Source: an uncultured Actinomyces sp. | GTDB taxonomy: Bacteria > Actinomycetota > Actinomycetes > Actinomycetales > Actinomycetaceae | Length of the DNA: 6,313 bases | NCBI GenBank assembly: GCA_915069725.1 | Contig: CAJZFF010000110.1 | Coordinates: forward strand, 1-6,313 | Direction of reading: 5' to 3' | Shown here: positions 1 through 4,814 of the stretch, in pieces | Numbering within the stretch: the stretch's first letter is position 1 | Layout of the letters: the number at the start of each line of letters is the position of its first letter | Made by a program: the position numbers and the translations under genes | Notes under the pieces: generated by a model | Told to the model about the DNA's origin: nothing | What the model saw: only the letters and a program-made list of their open reading frames with translations | Database searches by the model: none

Positions 1-1
1 C

Positions 2-70
2 CCCTTGAGCCTGCTGCTTCTGTTCGGCCCCGACGCGGGCCCTCAGTGCGGCGCGGCGGGCAGCGGTTGA
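2..70 (+). CDS. C-terminal end of an upstream gene (partial, unidentified)
   Basis: An open frame enters from the left edge and stops at TGA 68-70. It would encode 22 residues, beginning PLSLLLLFGPDAG and ending AAGSG. About 19 of the 22 codons end in G or C, as expected for real coding sequence in this genome, and the other plus-strand frames look less natural. The run of leucines could be the end of a membrane segment followed by a short tail, but the piece is too short to assign a family. It lies 219 bases before hrcA and is probably a separate transcription unit. It could also be chance, since GC-rich DNA often has open frames. Confidence 0.35.
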   Translation, partial: PLSLLLLFGPDAGPQCGAAGSG

Positions 71-73
71 GCC

Positions 74-89
74 GGGAACGGGGGAACGG
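74..89 (+). repeat. Perfect tandem repeat of GGGAACGG (two copies)
   Basis: GGGAACGG occurs at 74-81 and again directly after at 82-89. Each copy contains GGAAC, the core of the -35 element used by ECF-type sigma factors such as actinobacterial SigH/SigE. The second copy is followed 16 bases later by GTT (104-106), which is one or two bases short of the usual spacing. It may be part of a stress promoter for hrcA-dnaJ, or simple low-complexity sequence. Confidence 0.4.
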
Positions 90-140
90 TACGGGGCGGG
101 CGTGTTCACCCTCGGCACGGTAGGGGAAACTCACGGTCCG

Positions 141-159
141 CCGGCGGTGGACCCGCCGG
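141..159. terminator. GC-rich hairpin between the upstream gene and hrcA
   Basis: CCGGCGG (141-147) and CCGCCGG (153-159) are perfect 7-base inverted repeats with a 5-base loop (TGGAC). No T-run follows, so it is not a classical intrinsic terminator. Actinobacterial terminators often lack the T-run, and its place between the upstream gene and the CIRCE operator would suit one. It could instead be a structural element of the hrcA control region. Confidence 0.35.
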
Positions 160-168
160 AGCACAGCG

Positions 169-174
169 TAGGAT
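169..174 (+). promoter_or_regulatory. Possible -10 element for hrcA (TAGGAT)
   Basis: TAGGAT fits the actinobacterial TANNNT -10 pattern. It would place the transcription start near base 181, inside the CIRCE element, which is where HrcA operators normally sit. No convincing -35 is visible at 16-18 bases upstream. Confidence 0.35.
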
Positions 175-199
175 GGCACTCGCATGGGGTGAGTGCTAA
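173..199. promoter_or_regulatory. CIRCE operator (HrcA binding site)
   Basis: The left arm ATGGCACTC (173-181), a 9-base spacer (182-190) and the right arm GAGTGCTAA (191-199) match the CIRCE consensus TTAGCACTC-N9-GAGTGCTAA. The right arm is perfect, the left arm has two differences at its outer end, and the spacer is exactly nine bases. HrcA dimers bind CIRCE and block transcription at normal temperature. Its position 91 bases before the hrcA start implies autorepression of hrcA and of dnaJ behind it. Confidence 0.92.
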
Positions 200-275
200 T
201 CGCTGGCCGCACCCCACCGGTGTGCGGGCGGCCTGTCGCCTGACGCCAGCACTGATCGCGTCTCGGCACTGATGA

Positions 276-285
276 GGGGAGGAGG
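276..285 (+). promoter_or_regulatory. Ribosome binding site that sets the hrcA start
   Basis: The purine run GGGGAGGAGG lies 4 bases before GTG 290. The longer frame could begin at ATG 272, but that codon is upstream of this Shine-Dalgarno sequence and has no good one of its own, so GTG 290 is preferred. Confidence 0.75.
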
Positions 286-289
286 ACCC

Positions 290-1375
290 GTGGCCAACGA
301 CCGACGTCTCAAGGTCCTGTCCGCCATCGTCACCGACTACGTGCGCACGCGCGAACCCGTGGGGTCCAAGGCCCTCGTGGAGCGCTACCGCCTGGGCGTC
401 TCCCCAGCCACCATCCGCAACGACATGGCGGCCCTGGAGGACGAGGGCTACATCCACCAGCCGCACACCTCGGCCGGGCGCGTGCCCACCCAGAAGGGCT
501 ACCGGCTCTTCGTCGACGAAGTCGCGCGCATCAAGCCCCTCTCGGCACCCGAGCGCGCCGCCATCACTGCGCTCCTGTCCGGAGCGGTCGACCTGGAGCA
601 GGTCGTGGCCCGCACCGTGCGGGCCCTGGCCCAGCTCACCGGCCAGCTCGCCGTCGTCGAGTACCCGAGCCTGAGGTATGCGGCCCTCCAGCACCTCGAG
701 CTCGTGGCCCTGGGGCCCGAGCGCGTCCTGCTGGTCATCATCACCGACACCGGGCGTGTCGACCAGCGCACTGTGACCCTCAGGTCCAGAGGCTCCCTGA
801 GCTCCCGCCATGACGGGGGCTTCGACATCGCCGACGTCGTCGACCCCCTCGTCCTGGAGCGCCTGCGCACCCGGCTCAACGGTGCCCTCGCGGGCCGCCG
901 CGCAGCCGACGTCGCCCCGATCCTGGCCGCCCTGGCCGAGCAGGCGCCCGCCGACGAGCGCTTCCTGCTCGAGGCCGTCTCCGACGAGCTCATCGCCGCC
1001 CTGCGCCCCGACGCCGAAGAACGGCTCGTCGTCGCCGGGACCGCGAACCTGGCACGCGCCACCCCCGACTTCTCCTCCCTGGGTCCCCTCCTGGACGCCG
1101 TCGAGGAGCAGGTGGTGCTGCTTCGCCTGTTCACCGCCGATAACGGCGCCGCGACTGGCGAGAACCGAATGCGCGTGAGCATCGGATCGGAGAACAACGA
1201 CGACGCCCTGGCTGAGGCCTCCGTCGTCACCACCACCTACGGGCCGGGAACCGGTGAGGCCGTCGCCCACCTCGGGGTCATCGGCCCCACCCGCATGGAC
1301 TACCCGGCCACCATGACCGCCGTCCGGGCCGTGGCCCGCTACCTGTCCCGGTTCCTGTCCCCACCGGAGACGTGA
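290..1375 (+). CDS. hrcA: Heat-inducible transcription repressor HrcA
   Basis: HrcA represses chaperone genes by binding CIRCE, and in other bacteria GroEL activity keeps it folded and active. From GTG 290 the product has 361 residues ([10 protein letters not shown]...), close to the usual 340-350. Residues about 5-67 form the N-terminal winged helix. PVGSK at 23-27 and the recognition-helix segment [14 protein letters not shown] (37-50) are hallmark sequences, and [11 protein letters not shown] (57-67) is the conserved wing motif. The rest is the GAF-like and dimerisation region, ending with the conserved type of tail around [10 protein letters not shown]. The CIRCE element just upstream agrees with the identification and implies negative autoregulation. 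dnaJ follows 91 bases later in the same direction and is probably co-transcribed. The alternative start at ATG 272 would add six residues and is unlikely. Confidence 0.97.
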   Translation: MANDRRLKVLSAIVTDYVRTREPVGSKALVERYRLGVSPATIRNDMAALEDEGYIHQPHTSAGRVPTQKGYRLFVDEVARIKPLSAPERAAITALLSGAVDLEQVVARTVRALAQLTGQLAVVEYPSLRYAALQHLELVALGPERVLLVIITDTGRVDQRTVTLRSRGSLSSRHDGGFDIADVVDPLVLERLRTRLNGALAGRRAADVAPILAALAEQAPADERFLLEAVSDELIAALRPDAEERLVVAGTANLARATPDFSSLGPLLDAVEEQVVLLRLFTADNGAATGENRMRVSIGSENNDDALAEASVVTTTYGPGTGEAVAHLGVIGPTRMDYPATMTAVRAVARYLSRFLSPPET

Positions 1376-1384
1376 GAACCGGCC

Positions 1385-1417
1385 TGCCCGACCCGCCCCC
1401 AAGCGGCCGGCCGGGCA
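1385..1417. other. hrcA-dnaJ spacer with a weak inverted repeat
   Basis: In the 91-base spacer, TGCCCG (1385-1390) can pair with CGGGCA (1412-1417) across a 21-base loop that includes the palindrome GGCCGGCC (1406-1413). It could attenuate or process the hrcA-dnaJ transcript. In sequence this rich in G+C, chance is also likely. No second CIRCE is present here. Confidence 0.2.
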
Positions 1418-1466
1418 CGCCATCAGACCACCACCGCAGAAGTCGTAGCCGTAAAGGAAGAACGCA

Positions 1467-2591
1467 GTGAGCAACTACTACGAGGTCCTCGGCGTCAGCC
1501 GCGACGCCAGCCCCGAGGAGATCAAGAAGGCCTACCGCAAGAAGGCCCGCCAGCTGCACCCCGACGTCGCCGGCCCCGGCCACGAGGAGGAGTTCAAGGA
1601 GGTCTCCACCGCCTACGAGGTCCTCTCCGACGCCGACAAGCGCCAGATGTACGACCTGGGCGGGGAGGACGCCGTGCGAGGCGGCGGCGGATTCGGCGGC
1701 GGCTTCGCCGGAGCCGACTTCGGCGACCTGGGCGGCATCTTCCAGTCCTTCTTCGGCGGGGGAGCGGCCAGCCGCGGACCGGCCTCCCGGGCCCGACGCG
1801 GCCAGGACGCCCTCGTGGCCGTGGACGTGGAGCTCTCCGACGTCGCCTTCGGGGCGACCCGGTCGGTCCCCATCGACACCTACGTCACCTGCACCGCCTG
1901 CGACGGCTCCTGCTGCGCACCGGGCACCGAGCCGGTCACCTGCTCCCAGTGCAACGGGGTCGGCAACGTCCAGCGCATGACCCGCACTCTGCTGGGACAG
2001 GTGATGACCTCCTCGCCCTGCCCGGGCTGCCAGGGCTACGGCACCGTCATCGTCACCCCCTGCAAGGACTGCTCGGGTGAGGGCCGCACCCGTGTGCGCC
2101 AGGACCTGGAGGTCTCCATCCCCGCCGGGGTGTCCACCGGGACCCGCATCCGCATGTCGGGGCGCGGCGAGGCCGGCCCGGCCGGCGGCCCCAATGGTGA
2201 CCTCTACCTGGAGATCCACGAGAAGCCGCACGAGTTCCTCGAGCGCGACGGCGACGACCTCTACACCGAGCTGCGCGTGCCCATGACCGCGGCCGCCCTG
2301 GGGGCCGTCTTCCCGCTGCAGACCCTTGACGGCGAGCAGAACGTCACCGTCAAGGCCGGCAGCCAGCCCGGCGACGAGGTCGTCCTCGACGGCCTGGGCG
2401 TGGGGCGCCTGCGCCGCAAGGGCCGCGGGGACCTGCACGTGTCCATCGTCGTGGAGACCCCCACGCGCCTGGACGACCGTCAGCGCGAGCTGCTGACCGA
2501 ACTGGCCCGCCTGCGCGGGGAGGACGACGTCGAGCCCGTGCGTGACTCCAGCGTCATGGGCAAGCTCAAGGAGCGCTTCTCCGGGCGCTGA
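1467..2591 (+). CDS. dnaJ: Molecular chaperone DnaJ (DnaJ2 type, next to hrcA)
   Basis: DnaJ is the Hsp40 co-chaperone that delivers unfolded clients to DnaK and stimulates its ATPase. The product has 374 residues. The J domain occupies about residues 3-65, with the essential HPD motif at 31-33. A Gly/Phe-rich linker (about 70-100) follows. The zinc-binding region has all four cysteine pairs, C142/C145, C159/C162, C185/C188 and C199/C202, so both zinc sites can form. The C-terminal substrate-binding beta domains run from about 210 to 345. The first repeat is CTACDGSCC, with Cys149 in place of the usual last glycine of CxxCxGxG and a further Cys150. The GTG start at 1467 has AAAGGAAG (1453-1460) six bases upstream. 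The hrcA-dnaJ pairing is typical of actinobacterial DnaJ2, while the main dnaK operon usually carries another dnaJ with HspR. Control by HrcA through the upstream CIRCE is expected. Confidence 0.97.
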   Translation: MSNYYEVLGVSRDASPEEIKKAYRKKARQLHPDVAGPGHEEEFKEVSTAYEVLSDADKRQMYDLGGEDAVRGGGGFGGGFAGADFGDLGGIFQSFFGGGAASRGPASRARRGQDALVAVDVELSDVAFGATRSVPIDTYVTCTACDGSCCAPGTEPVTCSQCNGVGNVQRMTRTLLGQVMTSSPCPGCQGYGTVIVTPCKDCSGEGRTRVRQDLEVSIPAGVSTGTRIRMSGRGEAGPAGGPNGDLYLEIHEKPHEFLERDGDDLYTELRVPMTAAALGAVFPLQTLDGEQNVTVKAGSQPGDEVVLDGLGVGRLRRKGRGDLHVSIVVETPTRLDDRQRELLTELARLRGEDDVEPVRDSSVMGKLKERFSGR

Positions 2592-2600
2592 GCGTCACTG

Positions 2601-2620
2601 CGCGCCTGGGGCCGCGGTCC
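2601..2620. terminator. Possible shared terminator between convergent dnaJ and yggS
   Basis: Only 39 bases separate the dnaJ stop (2591) from the end of the minus-strand yggS gene (2631). Within them the segment GCCGCGGTCCGTGGC could fold as GCCGC/GTGGC around a 5-base loop with one G-U pair. No T-run is present. A bidirectional terminator is expected by position, but the structure is weak. Confidence 0.25.
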
Positions 2621-2630
2621 GTGGCGGCGT

Positions 2631-3464
2631 TCAGCTGTTGGTCGGCGGCTGGTCGGTCTGAGACTGGTTGGCTTCAGATGACTCGGGCCAGTAGTAGGAG
2701 TCGGGGGTGGCCCGGGCCCCGAAGATCGCCTGGCCCACCCGCACGCAGGTGGAGCCGCCCTCGATGGCGGCCTCGAAGTCCCCACTCATCCCCATCGACA
2801 GCAGCCCGTCGCCGACGGTGCCCGCTTCGAGGGCGGCGTCGCGCAGCCGGCGCATGATGCTGAAGCACTCGCGCACCCGTGCCTCGTCACTGGTGTTGGC
2901 GGCCAGGGTCATGAGCCCGCGCACCCGCAGCGAGGAGTAGGCCGGCAGCGCCGCGAGGAAGTCGGCGACGTCGTCGGGCTCCAGCCCGAACTTGCTGGGC
3001 TCGCCCGAGGAGTTGACCTGCACGTAGACGTCCAGGCCCCGCCCGGCTGCCTGGAGGCGCCGGTCGAGGGCCCCGGCCAGGCGCAGGGAGTCCAGGGCCT
3101 GGAACTCGTCGGCGAAGGCGGCCACGTTCTTGGCCTTGTTCGTCTGCAGGTGGCCGATGATTGACCAGGAGATGCCCAGGTCCGCCAGGTTCTCGCTCTT
3201 GCGCTGGGCCTCCTGGACCTTGTTCTCACCCATCTGGGTGATGCCCGCGGCGAAGGCGGTGCGCAGGCGCTCCTCGGGGACGGTCTTGGACACCGGCAGC
3301 AGACGGATCTCGGTGGCGTCGCGGCCGGCGCGCTTCGCGGCAGCGTCGATGCGAGCGCGGACGGCATCCAGGTTGCGGCGGAAGTCCTCCACCGTGACGG
3401 CGGTGGTGTACGAGGGGGACGGAGACGACTGAGGGGACTGGGCGGCTGCTGAAGACTCGGTCAT
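2631..3464 (-). CDS. yggS: YggS/PROSC-family pyridoxal phosphate homeostasis protein
   Basis: This family binds pyridoxal 5'-phosphate (PLP), has a single alanine-racemase-like TIM barrel domain, and buffers PLP and amino-acid metabolism rather than acting as a known enzyme. Read from ATG 3464, the product has 277 residues. LLPVSKT (55-61) carries the PLP-binding lysine K60. MGENKVQEA (78-86), IIGHLQTNK (102-110), SKFGL (157-161), GLMTLA (183-188), LSMGMSGDFEAAI (222-234) and VRVGQAIFG (241-249) are the family signatures, in order, and the last two groups hold the phosphate-binding residues. The first 22 or so residues are Ser/Pro-rich and poorly conserved in type, and the C-terminal tail is Gln/Thr-rich. 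GTG 3470 is an alternative start. The frame stays open far upstream across rsmE, but that part is antisense shadow. In many actinobacteria yggS sits in the ftsZ-sepF cluster, so its place between dnaJ and rsmE is less usual. Confidence 0.95.
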   Translation of the reverse strand: MTESSAAAQSPQSSPSPSYTTAVTVEDFRRNLDAVRARIDAAAKRAGRDATEIRLLPVSKTVPEERLRTAFAAGITQMGENKVQEAQRKSENLADLGISWSIIGHLQTNKAKNVAAFADEFQALDSLRLAGALDRRLQAAGRGLDVYVQVNSSGEPSKFGLEPDDVADFLAALPAYSSLRVRGLMTLAANTSDEARVRECFSIMRRLRDAALEAGTVGDGLLSMGMSGDFEAAIEGGSTCVRVGQAIFGARATPDSYYWPESSEANQSQTDQPPTNS

Positions 3465-3472
3465 GGTCACTG

Positions 3473-3478
3473 ACGCTA
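3473..3478 (-). promoter_or_regulatory. Candidate -10 element for yggS (TAGCGT, leaderless arrangement)
   Basis: On the minus strand TAGCGT lies 8 bases before ATG 3464 and 2 bases before the alternative GTG 3470. It fits TANNNT, and no Shine-Dalgarno sequence precedes the ATG. This is the layout of leaderless actinobacterial transcripts, in which transcription starts at or beside the start codon. No clear -35 is visible. Confidence 0.4.
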
Positions 3479-3512
3479 GCACCGCCGGCGGACACCTGTT
3501 GGATACGGCCCG

Positions 3513-3518
3513 TAGGCT
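3513..3518 (+). promoter_or_regulatory. Candidate -10 element for rsmE (TAGGCT, leaderless arrangement)
   Basis: TAGGCT fits TANNNT and ends six bases before GTG 3525, so transcription would begin at the start codon. Only a weak CTGGAG lies between them, with a spacing too short for normal ribosome binding. GGACAC (3490-3495) sits at a 17-base spacing but matches a -35 poorly. Confidence 0.5.
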
Positions 3519-3524
3519 GGAGCC

Positions 3525-4337
3525 GTGACCGCACCCGTCTTCCTCTTCACGCCCGAGACCATCGAGCCTGCCGACGCCGTCGCTTCGGCGGGGACCGGAA
3601 CCGTCCTCATGCTCACCGGACCTGAGGCCCGCCACGCCGTAACCGTCAAGCGCCTGCGTGCCCAGGAGCGGGTTGACCTCGTTGACGGCGCTGGTCTGCG
3701 CCTGGTGTGCGAGGTGACCGGGGCCGGCGTCGGCGGCGCCAAGGACCGTCTGGTCGTGCGGGTCCTGGATCGGATCGAGGAACCGACGCCGCCACTGCGG
3801 CTGACCCTTGTTCAGGCTCTGGCCAAGGGCGGGCGCGACGAGCAGGCCGTGGAGACCGCCACCGAGGTCGGTGTGGGGCTGGTGCTGCCCTGGCAGTCCG
3901 AGCGCTGCGTGTCCGTGTGGCAGGGCGCCAAGCAGGCCAAGGGACGCCAGCGCTGGCAGGCCACCGCCCTCCAGGCCGCCAAGCAGGCCCGGCGGGCCCG
4001 CGTGCCCGAGGTTGAGGAGGTGCGGGACACCCGCAGTCTGGCCGACTGGGTGGGGCAGACGGTTCGCGGCGGGGGAGTGGTGCTGGTCCTGCACGAGGAG
4101 GCCAGCACCCCGATCAGCACCGCGATGGAGTCAGTGCGCCTGCCCGCGCCCGGAGAGACGCCGCGGGCGCTGGCCGTCATCGTGGGGCCCGAGGGCGGTA
4201 TCAGCCCCGAGGAGACGGCGGCCCTGGAGGCCGCCGGGGCGACGACGGTGCGGCTGGGCACGCACGTCATGCGCACCGCCTCAGCCGGCCCCGTCGCCCT
4301 GGCCGTCCTCGCCCACGCCAGCGGCCTGTGGGAGTGA
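3525..4337 (+). CDS. rsmE: 16S rRNA (uracil-1498-N3)-methyltransferase RsmE
   Basis: RsmE uses S-adenosylmethionine to methylate N3 of U1498 in 16S rRNA, at the decoding region of the small ribosomal subunit. The protein has 270 residues, a normal or slightly long size. The N-terminal PUA-like RNA-binding part includes GPEARHAVTVKRLRAQERV (32-50). The C-terminal SPOUT (trefoil-knot) domain starts with QALAKGGRDEQAVETATEVG (97-116), then SERCVSVW (125-132) and RWQATALQAAKQARRARVP (143-161). GPEGG (221-225) and VRLGTHVMRTASA (242-254) form the knot and the cofactor pocket. The GTG start is favoured by the -10-like TAGGCT six bases upstream. In Mycobacterium, rsmE also follows hrcA-dnaJ2, so this neighbourhood is conserved apart from the interposed yggS. 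The RHH gene starts four bases after the stop and is probably co-transcribed. Confidence 0.96.
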   Translation: MTAPVFLFTPETIEPADAVASAGTGTVLMLTGPEARHAVTVKRLRAQERVDLVDGAGLRLVCEVTGAGVGGAKDRLVVRVLDRIEEPTPPLRLTLVQALAKGGRDEQAVETATEVGVGLVLPWQSERCVSVWQGAKQAKGRQRWQATALQAAKQARRARVPEVEEVRDTRSLADWVGQTVRGGGVVLVLHEEASTPISTAMESVRLPAPGETPRALAVIVGPEGGISPEETAALEAAGATTVRLGTHVMRTASAGPVALAVLAHASGLWE

Positions 4338-4341
4338 AACC

Positions 4342-4563
4342 GTGGTGATGGTGAGTATCCAGGTGGATGCCGAAGTCAAGAATGAACTGAGCAGACTGGC
4401 CGACGAACGTGGAATCAGTGTGGATGCCGTTGTCCGTGAGCTGCTCGTCCGGGGTCGTCGCGATGAACGGTTCGCCGAGATGAGCAACGCGGTGGAGATG
4501 AACCCTCCCGACAGTTCCTACTTTGCAGAGCTACGTGACTGGGAATCCGAGGCATGGGACTGA
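4342..4563 (+). CDS. Ribbon-helix-helix (CopG/MazE/VapB-like) small protein, possible orphan antitoxin
   Basis: The product has 73 residues if read from GTG 4342, which has GGGAG (4330-4334) seven bases upstream inside the end of rsmE. GTG 4345, ATG 4348 and GTG 4351 are in-frame alternatives. The N-terminal half has the form of an RHH DNA-binding domain: a beta strand VSIQVD, then helix VKNELSRLADERG, a turn at ISVD, and a second helix AVVRELLVRG. The C-terminal half is acidic with spaced aromatics and ends ELRDWESEAWD, the type of tail with which MazE/VapB antitoxins grip their toxins. No MazF or PIN toxin follows, and the next 250 bases hold no long frame. The four-base gap to rsmE suggests translational coupling. 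It may be an orphan antitoxin left by loss of its toxin, or a regulator with another role. The RHH call is fairly firm; the antitoxin role is inference. Confidence 0.75.
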   Translation: MVMVSIQVDAEVKNELSRLADERGISVDAVVRELLVRGRRDERFAEMSNAVEMNPPDSSYFAELRDWESEAWD

Positions 4564-4580
4564 GGGCGCTCAGGAATATC

Positions 4581-4609
4581 TTGCTTGAGTATTGCCTGAA
4601 TACTATAGT
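4581..4609 (+). promoter_or_regulatory. Sigma-70-type promoter with palindrome in the spacer
   Basis: TTGCTT (4581-4586) is separated by exactly 17 bases from TATAGT (4604-4609), which matches the -10 consensus TATAAT at five of six bases. The spacer is almost filled by an inverted repeat, AGTATT (4588-4593), GCCTG, AATACT (4599-4604). A repressor bound there would block RNA polymerase. The promoter faces the exonuclease gene. Confidence 0.55.
4588..4604. repeat. Inverted repeat AGTATT-N5-AATACT (operator-like)
   Basis: Two perfect 6-base arms surround a 5-base centre, 17 bases overall, lying between the -35 and -10 elements and touching the -10. The size and place suit a dimeric repressor. 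The binding protein is unknown; the RHH protein encoded 20 bases upstream is one candidate. Confidence 0.5.
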
Positions 4610-4724
4610 CGAATCAGATGATTAAAATGTGATTTGGGTTGAGTTGCGGGGATGGGGATAGCTGCATACTTGCGATGCCTGTTTCCAACGAGAACTGTTG
4701 CATTTCTGTGTCGATCTAGTTCTT

Positions 4725-4747
4725 TTGGGGTGAGTGTTCTTGGGGTG
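4725..4747 (+). repeat. Direct repeat TTGGGGTG (two copies, 15 bases apart)
   Basis: TTGGGGTG occurs at 4725-4732 and 4740-4747. Both copies contain TTGGGGT, which is the exact reverse complement of ACCCCAA at 4770-4776, so each could pair with that downstream site in RNA. They could also be a protein binding pair. Confidence 0.4.
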
Positions 4748-4768
4748 CGTTATGCTCGTATCTTGTAC

Positions 4769-4786
4769 GACCCCAACGAGGGGGTC
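4769..4786 (+). promoter_or_regulatory. Leader hairpin GACCCC-AACGAG-GGGGTC
   Basis: Perfect 6-base arms (4769-4774 and 4781-4786) with a 6-base loop form a stable stem 14 bases before the putative ribosome binding site at 4800-4805. The left arm lies within the segment that can alternatively pair with the upstream TTGGGGT copies, so two exclusive folds are possible. No T-run follows, so it is not a simple terminator. Confidence 0.4.
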
Positions 4787-4814
4787 CAGTGCGTCGTTCG
4801 GGGAGTGTTGAACG

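Larger units (their letters stand above)
4564..4814 (+). other. AT-richer intergenic leader before the exonuclease gene
   Basis: These 251 bases have no convincing gene. Only very short frames are present: MPVSNENCCISVSI from ATG 4675, and a 33-codon GTG frame at 4730-4831 that runs into the exonuclease start. Base composition falls abruptly compared with rsmE. The stretch holds a promoter candidate at 4581-4609, two TTGGGGTG copies, and a hairpin at 4769-4786. If transcription starts near 4616, the leader would be about 200 bases long, enough for RNA-based regulation. No known riboswitch or tRNA was recognised. Confidence 0.5.

Noticed and set aside
131..1474. 447-codon open frame on the minus strand across hrcA
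   Set aside because: It is antisense to hrcA, rich in Gly/Ala/Val and without any recognisable motif. Long antisense frames are expected in high-G+C coding DNA.
1278..2438. 386-codon open frame on the minus strand across hrcA and dnaJ
   Set aside because: It spans two well-identified genes on the other strand and has low-complexity composition. It is a shadow of codon bias.
3465..4094. N-terminal extension of the yggS frame to a start at 4094
   Set aside because: The added 210 residues lie antisense to rsmE and show no family similarity. The YggS domain is complete from 3464.
3808..4341. Longer upstream part of the RHH frame, overlapping rsmE
   Set aside because: This part is Arg/Pro/Ser-rich out-of-frame sequence within rsmE. 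The RHH domain starts after the rsmE stop, where a ribosome site is placed for GTG 4342.
4561..4572. TGAG-GGCG-CTCA hairpin at the RHH stop as a terminator
   Set aside because: The stem has only four base pairs and no T-run, so it is too weak to support.
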